Shown here one piece after another: positions 52,291-60,749 of a stretch of 64,000 bases of DNA; position 1 is the first letter of the stretch, and each line of letters opens with the position of its first letter. A program made the translations under genes and the position numbers. Location of the stretch: contig DATBKZ010000098.1 of the NCBI GenBank assembly GCA_036555615.1, positions 16,649 through 80,648 on the forward strand, given 5' to 3'. The notes beneath the pieces are model-generated. The model was given only the letters and a program-made list of their open reading frames with translations. It searched no databases and was not told the DNA's origin. The DNA is from SG8-41 sp036555615. Lineage in GTDB: Bacteria; Pseudomonadota; Gammaproteobacteria; Burkholderiales; SG8-41.

Positions 52291-53088
52291 TCAGCTCGTG
52301 CGCAGGTGCCGGATCAGCCGGTCGTTGACGTAGGTCTCGGTATCCAGCGCCAGGCGCTCCTGCGCAAGCTGCAGCTGGTGAACCAGGAACATGAGGACGA
52401 TGCTCAGCAGCAAAGCGATGAGCGTCGAGTTGAACGCCGTGCCGAGGTTCTCCGTGACCCCCGTGATGTCGCCTTGCACCGCGCGGTGCGCGAGTCCCAT
52501 CGCGTTGCCGATGCCGCGCACCGTCCCGATGAAGCCGATGGACGGTATCGCCCATGCGATATAGCGGATCTGCGCGAGCTCGGAATCGAGCCGCTCACCC
52601 TCGTTCTGGCAGACGGCGGCCGTGGCGGAGGCCGCGTCCTGCACGCTATGCGTCGTTTCGAACCGGGTGAGCGACTGGAAGACTGCGCGCGGCAGGAGAA
52701 GATTGCGCAGGGCGGGCTTCAGCGCTTGGAGCGGCTTCGTGTAGCGCCGCGCATCTTCGGGCAGGATCTTGATGCCCTCCGTGAGCGGCAGCAGATCCTG
52801 CTCGAGCAATCCCCGCTCGCGCGCTACGGTCGCCCACTTGTAGCCGAGAATCGCCAGCGCCCACAGCATGAGCACGAAGCACGCCTCCTGCTCGTAGTCT
52901 TTCAGAATGACGTAGAGCGAGCTCTCGACCTGCGCGTCAGGCTGCCTGGCGACGAGCGCGCGCTGCTCTGCAAGCACGGCTTCGGCATTCGGCCGCACCA
53001 CCGTGACGTAGGCGCCATGAACGAGGATGACGGAAAAGATGAGAGCGAAGAACTGGTAGACGAACTCGGCGGGAAAATGCTTGAGCAT
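52291..53088 (-). CDS. MotA/TolQ/ExbB-type proton channel protein
   Basis: 265 residues. TM1 at about 9-31, TM2 at about 68-86, TM3 at about 176-198 with the family signature IPSIGFIGTVRGIGNAMG, and TM4 at about 218-240. The central cytoplasmic loop between TM2 and TM3 is about 90 residues, as in ExbB/TolQ. GAGAGGAC precedes ATG 53088. It sits directly before two proteins whose only membrane helix resembles that of TolR, so it is probably the stator subunit of a distinct Tol-like complex separate from tolQ at 9-665. Confidence 0.88.
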   Translation of the reverse strand: MLKHFPAEFVYQFFALIFSVILVHGAYVTVVRPNAEAVLAEQRALVARQPDAQVESSLYVILKDYEQEACFVLMLWALAILGYKWATVARERGLLEQDLLPLTEGIKILPEDARRYTKPLQALKPALRNLLLPRAVFQSLTRFETTHSVQDAASATAAVCQNEGERLDSELAQIRYIAWAIPSIGFIGTVRGIGNAMGLAHRAVQGDITGVTENLGTAFNSTLIALLLSIVLMFLVHQLQLAQERLALDTETYVNDRLIRHLRTS

Positions 53089-53172
53089 GAAGTCCTCTCT
53101 CGCGCGAATGGATGTCGGCAGTTTAGCGGTTGCGCCGGCTGGCAGGGTGGCAGGGCCGCCGCGCGTCCGGCT

Positions 53173-53412
53173 TCAAATGTCCACCGGGAAGGAAACCGGG
53201 ACATCCGATCGCGGGCGTTCGTCCCCCGGATACATCTTCGGTGATTCACGCCGCGTGGGCCGCGGCGCATCCGGCTTTTGCGGAACGGTCGGCTTCTTGT
53301 CGGCGGCGGGCGGCGGTTTCGGGGGCTCGGGCTGGGGCCTGGCCGTGTGAGCAACAGCGGCCAGGCATGCCGCCGCCGCAAGGGCGAGCACCATCCTCAA
53401 GGGCGGCGTCAC
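53173..53412 (-). CDS. Short proline-rich exported protein
   Basis: 79 residues. Signal-like N-terminus (VTPPLRMVLALAAAACLAAVAHTA) and a Pro/Lys/Arg-rich tail (PQPEPPKPPPAADKKPTVPQ, then DERPRSDVPVSFPVDI). The GTG at 53412 overlaps the stop of the SUMF1 gene (GTGA); an internal ATG six codons later is an alternative. An 84-bp gap separates it from the channel gene. Could be a small periplasmic linker; function unknown. Confidence 0.6.
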   Translation of the reverse strand: MTPPLRMVLALAAAACLAAVAHTARPQPEPPKPPPAADKKPTVPQKPDAPRPTRRESPKMYPGDERPRSDVPVSFPVDI

Positions 53413-55748
53413 GGGTTCTCCGTCGCGTAGCGCGCGCAGCGAAAACCCACGTCGGGGCGCGGGTCGGTCCCGTAGTCCCGGTAGGTCGAGCGCAGCGCGC
53501 TGATGCTCGCCTGCATCCAGCTTGAGCCGCGTATGACGTGCTGCTTCCCCGCGGCGGGGCCGGTCGGGTCCGTCTCCGGCTTGGTCACGACGCGGATTTC
53601 GTAGAAGTCGTGGGTCCATTCGGCGGCGTTGCCGGCCAGATCAAGGAACCCGGCGGGGCTCGCCTTGAAGCGGCCGCCGGGCGCGGTGCCGGCGTAGCCG
53701 TCGTCGTAGTTCCGGATCGTATCGGCGAGCTCCCCCGACACCGAGTGATCGGCGAAGTTGCCGCTGCCTCGCGGCGGCGGAAGAACATCGCCCCACGGGA
53801 AGCGGGTCTCCTTTTCGACGCCCGCGCGCCGCGCCGCCCATTCCCACTCCGCCTCGGTTGGCAGGCGGTAGCCATGCTGCAGCGGCAGGACCGCAGTGAG
53901 CCCGCCCCGGCCGCCCGCGTAGCTCGCCGGAAGCTGCGCCGCCTCGTTTAGCCAGTTGCAGTAGGCGGCCGCATCTTCCCAGCGCACGTTGACGACGGGA
54001 TGCGAGGGAACGTCGAGCGCCAACGCGCCGAACCGGCCCGACTGGTGCTTGGGGCGGTGCTTCCGGAATTGGGCGTTGGTCACCTCCGTCGCCCCGAGGT
54101 AGAACGGGCGCACGAGATTCGTGTCGCGCAGCGTCTCGTTGGCGCGCTGGCCCGGATCACGGCGCGAGGCGCCCATGGTGAACCTGCCGGGCCGCACGAG
54201 TATCATGACCGTTCCATCCGGCGCGGTGATCCGCTCCGGCAGCGGCGCCTGTGCCGGCGCGCCGGCGACCCGCAGCTTGAGCGCGCGGGTCTGCTCAAAG
54301 CCCGGTTTGGGGGTGACCCAGATCCGCGCCGGCTCCAAGCCTTCCCGCGCAATCTCGAGCAACGTCGGCGCGGCGGGCAGCATGTGCCGGCCGTTCGCGG
54401 GCCCGACCACGCGACCCTCGATGGTCAGCACCGCATCGCGCGGCTCGACGTCGAGCGTGACGGGTCCCAGCTCGGCGCTCAAGGTCAATCTCAGATTGCG
54501 CTCCTCGGCCCGCTCCAGGCGCACGGACCGGGTCGCAGCGCCGTAGCCGAGCTTGGAGAGCGTAACGCGGTGATCGCGCCCGGGAGCGAGTGCCAGCGTG
54601 GTGGGCGTGGTGCCGACGTAGCGGCCGTTCACGGATACGCTCGCGCCGGCGGGCTCGCTTTCGATCCGCAGCGTCGCGTCGGCAGGGGAGAGCGCCATGG
54701 GCCCGACGGTTTGAGGCCGGCCCGCCGTGACCGAGACGCTATGCGTGGAAGGCTTGTATCCCGGCGCGCGGACCTCGAGCACGTGTGTCCCGGCCGCAAG
54801 CTCGAGGGTGAGCGGCAGCGCCCCGACTTCCTCGCCTGCCAGCCATAGCGTTGCGCCCGCGGTCTTCGATTGCACGGTCACCGCGGCGGATGCGGGGATG
54901 AGCGCCGCGACAATCGACTGGCGGCGTCCCAGTCCCTCGATCCGGACCGTCCGGGAGAACTCCGCGTAGCCCTCGGCGCGAACGAGGATCTCGTGATCAC
55001 CTGCAGCGAGCTCGATGCCGGGGAGGGGTGTGCGCCCCTTGATCTCGCCGTTCACGAGCACCGTGGCGCCGGCGATGCCGGCTGCTTCCACGGAGAGATA
55101 GCCGGGTAATCTGACGAGTACAAGTGACAGGCGCTGGTGGGCCGCGCCGGTAATCTCGACCTCGCGTGCAAGTCGCTGGTAGCCGTCGCGCTCGACCACC
55201 AGTCGATACGTGCCGGGAAGCGCCAGGTACCCCTCCCGGAGGCGGAGCGCAGGCAGCTTTCCGTCGAGGCTCAACCGATCCGGGACGGGATCGACCTGGA
55301 CATAAAGCATGCGCGCGGAGAACACGAACCAGAGAACCCCGGCCAGCGCCGCGAGCGCCAGCAGCACGTAGGCCCCCCCGACGCGCGTGCGCCGGAGAAC
55401 CGGGGCTGCCGGCGGCGGCAACACCTGGGCAGGCGGCGTACCTCCTGCAAGAGCGACTTCGGCGTCGGTCCGGAGCACAAGCCCGCCGTCGTTGATCCGG
55501 ACCTCCAGAATGGCTTCGCCGAGCCGCACGCGGTCGCCATCGCGCAGCCATTGCGATGCAGCGAGGCGATGGTCGTTGAGAAATACCGCCGCCGCCCCGT
55601 CGAGCGGCTGGAGAAACGGCGCGTCCCCGGCGAGCGCCAGCGCTGCGCCGGCGCGCATCCCGGCCGCGCCGGGCGCCGTGATTTGTACCGTACCTGCGCC
55701 GAGATCCCCCTCTTCCGTTCCGCGCGGAGCATCCAGGCGCACCTTCAC
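53409..55748 (-). CDS. FHA-like / PEGA-repeat / SUMF1 membrane protein
   Basis: 779 residues. The N-terminal region (about 40-90, VFLNDHRLAASQWLRDGDRVRLGEAILEV) matches the C-terminal half of FHA domains, but the phospho-binding half is not evident. TM at about 126-145. About four to five PEGA repeats follow, with recurrent VxVNG and GTPTxLxLxPGxH-like units (for example SVSVNGRYVGTTPTTLALAPG). A C-terminal FGE/SUMF1 domain has EVTNAQFRK, YRLPTEAEWEWAARRAG, DLAGNAAEWTHDFYE and HVIRGSSW. The catalytic cysteines of true sulfatase activators are not seen. ATGA overlap with the TPR gene. Confidence 0.85.
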   Translation of the reverse strand: MKVRLDAPRGTEEGDLGAGTVQITAPGAAGMRAGAALALAGDAPFLQPLDGAAAVFLNDHRLAASQWLRDGDRVRLGEAILEVRINDGGLVLRTDAEVALAGGTPPAQVLPPPAAPVLRRTRVGGAYVLLALAALAGVLWFVFSARMLYVQVDPVPDRLSLDGKLPALRLREGYLALPGTYRLVVERDGYQRLAREVEITGAAHQRLSLVLVRLPGYLSVEAAGIAGATVLVNGEIKGRTPLPGIELAAGDHEILVRAEGYAEFSRTVRIEGLGRRQSIVAALIPASAAVTVQSKTAGATLWLAGEEVGALPLTLELAAGTHVLEVRAPGYKPSTHSVSVTAGRPQTVGPMALSPADATLRIESEPAGASVSVNGRYVGTTPTTLALAPGRDHRVTLSKLGYGAATRSVRLERAEERNLRLTLSAELGPVTLDVEPRDAVLTIEGRVVGPANGRHMLPAAPTLLEIAREGLEPARIWVTPKPGFEQTRALKLRVAGAPAQAPLPERITAPDGTVMILVRPGRFTMGASRRDPGQRANETLRDTNLVRPFYLGATEVTNAQFRKHRPKHQSGRFGALALDVPSHPVVNVRWEDAAAYCNWLNEAAQLPASYAGGRGGLTAVLPLQHGYRLPTEAEWEWAARRAGVEKETRFPWGDVLPPPRGSGNFADHSVSGELADTIRNYDDGYAGTAPGGRFKASPAGFLDLAGNAAEWTHDFYEIRVVTKPETDPTGPAAGKQHVIRGSSWMQASISALRSTYRDYGTDPRPDVGFRCARYATENP

Positions 55749-57229
55749 ACGCGTTCCTCGCAGGCGACAAAGACGCGCGGCGCAGGCGAGTCCGGGTCCA
55801 CGACCAGCTCGACGCGGACGTCCTTGTAGCCGGGACGCGAGCCCATCAGCGTGTAGGTGCCGGGTGTCAGGGCGATTTCACGATCTTGAAAGCGGCCCAG
55901 CGGTCCCACACGGAACAGCGTGACCTCCGTCGCGTTGTCGGAAGCGAGCCGCACCGTGATCGCGGTTGTCGCACGCTTGAGTGCGGCGGCGAGGCGTTGC
56001 CGCGCCTGCTCCATGCGGGGCCCGACGGCCGGCTCGCTTTGGAGCGCGGCAAGCAGCTGCTGGGCCTCGTCGCGCACCCGTGGAGAATACAGCCGCTCAG
56101 GGCTGGTGAGGTAACCGTCGATGCGCGCATGCAGCCGCATCATGCGCTCGCTGCGCACCGCGCCCCGCCGGGCGAAGTCCACTCCGGGATCGATCGTGCC
56201 TGCGCGCTGATAGGCGGCGAGGGCGTCGTCCCAGCGCTCCGCCGACTCGAGCTCCTGCGCCTCCCGCTGCAAGCGGGCGAGGGACTCGCGCTGTCCGCTT
56301 TCCTTTGCGCGCGCCAGTCCATCCGCGGCCGCGCGGTCTCCAGGACGAAGCTTCACGGCGGCGCTGAACGAATCTTCGGCCCCCCGCCAGTCGGAACGCT
56401 CCAGTTGCCCGAGACCCTGTGTCATCAGCGCTTCGAAACGCTCCACTGCGAGCCGACTGCCAATGCGCGCCAAGGCCGATCGCGCCGGAGAGAACTCGGG
56501 GTCGAGCGCCAATGCCGCTGCGTAGGCCGCGCGCGCCGGTTCGTTCTTTCCGGCCCGCTCCTGAGCTTCCCCCTCTGCCAGCCGCGCGCGAACCTCGTCG
56601 AGCCGCTCAGCGCGGCCGAGACCCTGCTGCGCCTTCCTGTCGCCGGGGCGGATCGCAAGCGCCAGGCGGAACGCCTCGGTCGCCTGAGCGGAAACGCCAG
56701 CCTGAATGGCGGCTTCGCCGTCGGCGAGCGCGCGTGCGTAGGCGCCCTCCGCGCGCGCCGCAATCCCGGACACACGTCGACTCGCCTCCTCGTAGTTCTT
56801 GATTGCCCGCGCGTGATCGCCTGCCGCCGCCGCGGCGGCGGCCTCGTCGGCCAGGCTGGTGGCAGCGCTCAAGTCCTCGGGCGCCCAGGCGGCCGCACCC
56901 CGCTGGCGAAGCGCCGCGCTCCCCTCGCGGTAGCGCGATCCCGCTTCTTCCGCCAGCAGGCGCAGCCGCACCGACTCCGCGGGGTCGCTTTTCGGGCTTT
57001 CCGCGCGGGGCGCAGGAGGGGGCGCGTCCCGCGGGGCAACCGTGTGTCCAGAAGGCAGTTGCGCCGGCAGCAGGAAGAAGACCACCACAGCGAGGGCAAG
57101 CGCGGCGATCATTGCCGCCGCCACCCAGCGGCCCGGGACCACTGCGTCGGTGCGGACGCCGACCGGGACCGATTGAGGCGGGGATGCGGTGCTGGGGGAG
57201 CTGCTGGCTGCGGAAGGCGCGCTCGACAT
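55745..57229 (-). CDS. TPR protein with membrane anchor and PEGA-like tail
   Basis: 494 residues. A Ser/Pro-rich cytoplasmic N-terminus of about 35 residues, TM at about 36-58 (WVAAAMIAALALAVVVFFLLP), then Ala-rich helical repeats resembling TPRs (AIKNYEEASRRVSG, ATEAFRLALAIRPGDRKAQQGLG, ARAAYAAALALDPEFSPA, WRGAEDSFSAAVKLRPGD, WDDALAAYQRAGTIDPG). A C-terminal beta-rich segment (EIALTPGTYTLMGSRPGYKDVRVEL) is PEGA-like. ATG 57229 gives the best start. Overlaps the FHA/PEGA/SUMF1 gene by 4 bp. Confidence 0.82.
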   Translation of the reverse strand: MSSAPSAASSSPSTASPPQSVPVGVRTDAVVPGRWVAAAMIAALALAVVVFFLLPAQLPSGHTVAPRDAPPPAPRAESPKSDPAESVRLRLLAEEAGSRYREGSAALRQRGAAAWAPEDLSAATSLADEAAAAAAAGDHARAIKNYEEASRRVSGIAARAEGAYARALADGEAAIQAGVSAQATEAFRLALAIRPGDRKAQQGLGRAERLDEVRARLAEGEAQERAGKNEPARAAYAAALALDPEFSPARSALARIGSRLAVERFEALMTQGLGQLERSDWRGAEDSFSAAVKLRPGDRAAADGLARAKESGQRESLARLQREAQELESAERWDDALAAYQRAGTIDPGVDFARRGAVRSERMMRLHARIDGYLTSPERLYSPRVRDEAQQLLAALQSEPAVGPRMEQARQRLAAALKRATTAITVRLASDNATEVTLFRVGPLGRFQDREIALTPGTYTLMGSRPGYKDVRVELVVDPDSPAPRVFVACEERV

Positions 57230-57248
57230 GGACGCCGCGCGGTCGAGC

Positions 57249-58496
57249 TTATGGCTTCGGTCCCGGCTCCGGTGACCTGACCGGTGGCGCCGCGCTCGCC
57301 GTTGTCGGCAGACCGGTCTCCGCGGCGAACAGCTCGCGCAGCGTCCTGCGCCATTCGGCGTATTGCGCGTCGACCGAGCCGGAAAGCTTGATCGCGCGGC
57401 CTTCGACCTCGTCGACGACGGGCGCGACATCGGCTTTGAACGATACGCCGAGCTCTTTCAAGGCGGCTTCGTGGACGCGCGCGTCGTTCGCGAACTGATG
57501 GCCTGCGCGAAAGGACTCGATTCCGCCAATGATCAATATATTGCCCGCGGCCTGGTTCATCGACGAGCTGCTGTTGCCGCCGACCACGGCGGCGGCGATG
57601 AGCGCCGCCACGCCGAGCGCACGCATCCCCCAGGCTTTGCGCTCCAGTTCGCGCTGTTGGTTGAGCTCCATCAGGGACGACTTGCGCCACTGCCCGTAAG
57701 GCTGCCGCATGTCGTCATAGAGGTTGCCGTAGTACAGGTTCACGGTGTCGATGAACATGTGCTCGCGGGCACGAATCCGGTTCACGCGCTCGAACATGGG
57801 GTCGCTGTCGGCGGGGAGCTTGCTGACCTTGAACAATCCTTCGTCGTCCTGTGCCAGGTGCGTGGCAAAGGCAAGCGGAATGACGCTCCGCGCGAACTTG
57901 AGCAGCGCGACCTGGCGGATCGCGGAGATTTCCTTCGCAGTGAGCTGCTGGCTGTGGGTCAGCACGTCATTGGCGATGCGGTTGTAGAGGTCCTGATAAG
58001 GGTCGCGCTCTTGCTTCTTGTCCAGCGCGGCGTAGGCTTCTTCCGTGGCCTGCGCCGAGTACTCGTTGTGGAGCCACACGCGGCCGGTGGCGTCCACGAC
58101 CTTGATCTCGACTCTCAGCCGCTCGCCGTTTGACTCGAGCAGCTTGCCGGAAACGCTGACGTCGACCTCCTCGGCCCGCGCGGGCACGACCCGCACTGCG
58201 CCCCACTGGCCGGTCTGCTGCAGGGTTTTCTTGAGATGGAACGGAACGAATCGCGCTTCCGCTTCGAGTATCTTCGGGTCCGTGCCGGCTTTGCGCGCCT
58301 CGGCAGCGGTCATCGCCGCCGTCTCGAACACCTGAATGCCCACGTCGAGGAGCAACGCCTCCGGCACCGAGCGTTCGGCGCGGATTGCTTCAGTGGGCTC
58401 CACGTCGTGCTTCTCGGGAGCGGTCGCGCAGGCGGACAGGACGACTGGCGCCAGGAGCGCGACGAGCAGCCAGATTCCGCGCCGCGCCGCGCTCAT
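57249..58496 (-). CDS. Lipoprotein of the vWA/TolQ-like operon
   Basis: 415 residues. The lipoprotein signal ends in VVLSAC (Cys near residue 23). The region of about 45-160 contains EALLLDVGIQVFE, WGAVRVVPARAEEVDVSVSGKLLESNG and VEIKVVDATGRVWLHNEYSA, resembling CsgG-like or LPP20-type assembly lipoproteins. A hydrophobic segment lies near 300 (MRALGVAALIAAAVVGG), with a Pro-rich C-terminus. ATG 58496 overlaps the upstream stop. Likely an outer-membrane component; exact role unknown. Confidence 0.75.
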   Translation of the reverse strand: MSAARRGIWLLVALLAPVVLSACATAPEKHDVEPTEAIRAERSVPEALLLDVGIQVFETAAMTAAEARKAGTDPKILEAEARFVPFHLKKTLQQTGQWGAVRVVPARAEEVDVSVSGKLLESNGERLRVEIKVVDATGRVWLHNEYSAQATEEAYAALDKKQERDPYQDLYNRIANDVLTHSQQLTAKEISAIRQVALLKFARSVIPLAFATHLAQDDEGLFKVSKLPADSDPMFERVNRIRAREHMFIDTVNLYYGNLYDDMRQPYGQWRKSSLMELNQQRELERKAWGMRALGVAALIAAAVVGGNSSSSMNQAAGNILIIGGIESFRAGHQFANDARVHEAALKELGVSFKADVAPVVDEVEGRAIKLSGSVDAQYAEWRRTLRELFAAETGLPTTASAAPPVRSPEPGPKP

Positions 58497-59380
58497 CCTT
58501 TTGCGCCCTGCTTGTACTTGCGGTACTCGTCCCACAGCCTTTTCCTCAGCTCCGGATCCGGCTCGGTTTCCGCCGCTTTGCGAATCTGGCGCGCGACGAC
58601 GTCGTCGTCATTGCCATCGCCGACATCGGGAGGCACGGCTGCGGTCGCGCCTGCAGTGCCGGGATCCTTGCTGTCGATCGGGCCACCCGGCGAGCCTGTT
58701 TTCCCGCCCGGTCGCTGCGGATCGGGGCTGCCGTCGTCCGCGCCGGCCGCTCCGGGCGCCTTCGATCCGGAGCCGCTTCCCTTCGATACTTGGGCGCCGG
58801 CGGTTCCTCCGCCATACCCTCCGCGCGATCCGGATCCGCCGTCCGTCTTCCTCGTCTGGGCGCGTCGCGCCTCTTCGAGCAGAAGCTGGTCAAATTCGGC
58901 GAGCGAGCCGCCCAACTTGTTTTCCAAGGCTGCCACTTCTTCCGCTTGGGTGGCCGCCGCCGGCGGACTCTCGCTGCCGATACCGGACGATGACGCGCCG
59001 TCGGGCACCGCGGCAACCGCTTGGGTGAGGCTTTGCACCCGCTCGCGATTCGACGCCACCAGCTCCCGCACGCGCGCGACGTATTCATCGAGGCGTTGGC
59101 GCTGGTCGGGCCCGGTCGCCGGATCCAGGCGCGCGACTTCGACGCGCTCGGTCATCCGTGCCAGCACTTGCTCGCTGATCGCCAGATCGTGGCGGGCTTG
59201 CGCCAGCTCGCTTCGTGGATCGGCGTATCCAGGTGCCGCCGTGAACGCCAGTCCCAGCACCACCGCGGCCGCGATGCGCGTTGCGCGCCGCGCACGCTCG
59301 GTTCCGTGAAACCGTCCGCCGACCCCGAGTTCGAGATCGGATGGAAACCGGCGGGCAATAACTAACCCTTTGATACGCAT
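58493..59380 (-). CDS. Exported protein opening the vWA/TolQ-like operon
   Basis: 295 residues. A long basic N-terminus leads to a signal-like helix (IAAAVVLGLAFTAAPGYADP). A coiled-coil region follows (SELAQARHDLAISEQVLARM and VARVRELVASNRERV), then a Gly/Ser/Asp-rich low-complexity stretch and a conserved-looking end TEPDPELRKRLWDEYRKYKQ. ATG 59380 is the only ATG close to the signal; its ribosome site is poor. Probably the first gene of the operon. The 210 bp upstream to the Bug gene show no other gene and no clear promoter. Confidence 0.68.
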   Translation of the reverse strand: MRIKGLVIARRFPSDLELGVGGRFHGTERARRATRIAAAVVLGLAFTAAPGYADPRSELAQARHDLAISEQVLARMTERVEVARLDPATGPDQRQRLDEYVARVRELVASNRERVQSLTQAVAAVPDGASSSGIGSESPPAAATQAEEVAALENKLGGSLAEFDQLLLEEARRAQTRKTDGGSGSRGGYGGGTAGAQVSKGSGSGSKAPGAAGADDGSPDPQRPGGKTGSPGGPIDSKDPGTAGATAAVPPDVGDGNDDDVVARQIRKAAETEPDPELRKRLWDEYRKYKQGAKG

Positions 59381-59590
59381 GAATATTTCTATGACGTTGG
59401 ATACCTGCGCGGCGGTGTGGCAGCAGTCCTTACACACATTATGGTAGTCGCGTCTCGATCAAAAGCAAGGTCAGAAAACCGCGCGCCTGGGGGATTCCAG
59501 AAAGCACATTCGTGCGGTTCCCGGTCGGGGCGCGCAGTAGCCCGAGTGAAGTGCGGCGAGCGCGCGAACGCACCACCGCCTGAGGCCTTG

Positions 59591-60649
59591 TCAGTTGGGC
59601 TGCAGCCCGGCTTCCTTGATGACAGCTGCCCACTTCACCGTCTCTGCCCGGAAGAAAGCGGCAAACTCATCCGGCGTGCCGCCGACGACTTCCGCGCCAT
59701 CGCGCAACAACACCGGCTGCAGCTCGCGCAGGACGCGGTTGATCTCGGCATTGAGACGAGCCACCACATCGCGCGGCGTGCCGGATGGTGTGAGAACGCC
59801 ATACCAGCCGACCGACTCGAATCCGGACAGCGTTTCGGCAATGGCCGGCATTTCCGGCAGCACCGGCGTGCGCTTGAGCCCCCCGGTTGCGATGACCCGT
59901 ATTCTCCCGGAGCGGATGTGGGGGATCGAGGTGAGAAACGTGCCGAACATCCACGAGATCTGGCCGCTCAGGAGATCCACCGTCGCGGGCGCGCCGCCTT
60001 TATAGGGCACGTGGATCATCGTGACTTTCGCCATCGAGCGCAGCAGCTCGCCCGAAAGATGCGTGGACGTTCCGTTGCTGCCCGAGCCGAAAGCCACTTC
60101 ACCGGGTCGGGCGCGCGCCAGCGCGATGAGGTCCTTCACGGATCGGGCCGGCACGGAGGGATGCACGACCAGCAGATTGGGAGCCTTCGCGAGCAGGATG
60201 ACGTAGGCGAAGTCCCGGAGCTGGTCGAACGGCAGCGAGCGCCTCAGCATGGGATTGACCGTGTGGCTGGTCGAGGCCATGAGCAGCGTGTAGCCATCTG
60301 CCGGCGCGCGCGCGACGATTTCCGTGCTGATCACCGTCCCGCCGCCGGGACGATTGTCGGCGATGACCTGCTGCCCGATGCGCTCCGAGAGCTTTCGGCC
60401 GACGGCCCGTGCGAGGATGTCGTTGGGGCCGCCCGGCGCAAACGGCACGACGATCCGTACCGGCCTCGATGGATAGGGCTGTGCGAACGACGCCACTGCC
60501 GAGAGGGAAGCCACCGCGACCAGCGCCACGGGGAATCGCCGGAGTGCGCGGTGCCATAATCCCGGCGGCGGCGCCCCGTCTCCGCCCCAATACCAGCCCC
60601 CTCGCCAGGCCGCCTGGACCGGTTTCCTGCAAGCACCACCCTGCCGCAC
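59591..60649 (-). CDS. Bug/TctC-family periplasmic solute-binding protein, third copy
   Basis: 352 residues from GTG 60649, which follows GGAGGGCCCT. Family motifs are YPSRPVRIVVPFAPGGPNDILAR, NRPGGGTVIS, HVPYKGGAPATVDLLSGQI and LPEMPAIAETLSGFE. The signal helix (RRFPVALVAVASLSAVASFAQ) begins only about 36 residues after the start, an unusually long n-region. A TTG at 60700 would make it even longer. No TctA/B partners. Divergent from the AsmA gene. Confidence 0.9.
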   Translation of the reverse strand: MRQGGACRKPVQAAWRGGWYWGGDGAPPPGLWHRALRRFPVALVAVASLSAVASFAQPYPSRPVRIVVPFAPGGPNDILARAVGRKLSERIGQQVIADNRPGGGTVISTEIVARAPADGYTLLMASTSHTVNPMLRRSLPFDQLRDFAYVILLAKAPNLLVVHPSVPARSVKDLIALARARPGEVAFGSGSNGTSTHLSGELLRSMAKVTMIHVPYKGGAPATVDLLSGQISWMFGTFLTSIPHIRSGRIRVIATGGLKRTPVLPEMPAIAETLSGFESVGWYGVLTPSGTPRDVVARLNAEINRVLRELQPVLLRDGAEVVGGTPDEFAAFFRAETVKWAAVIKEAGLQPN

Positions 60650-60749
60650 AGGGCCCTCCCCGATTTTTTCATGAAACCAGTCTATTTTAGTCGGTTCCAA
60701 TTGGTATGCGGCCCGCCGCCGTTACAATGGTCCGAGAGGATCCCGTTCC

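Noticed and set aside
50187..53088. Zorya-type anti-phage system
   Set aside because: A MotA-like channel is present, but the partners carry vWA domains instead of the ZorB OmpA-like domain, and no ZorC/ZorD/ZorE helicase or nuclease gene is present.
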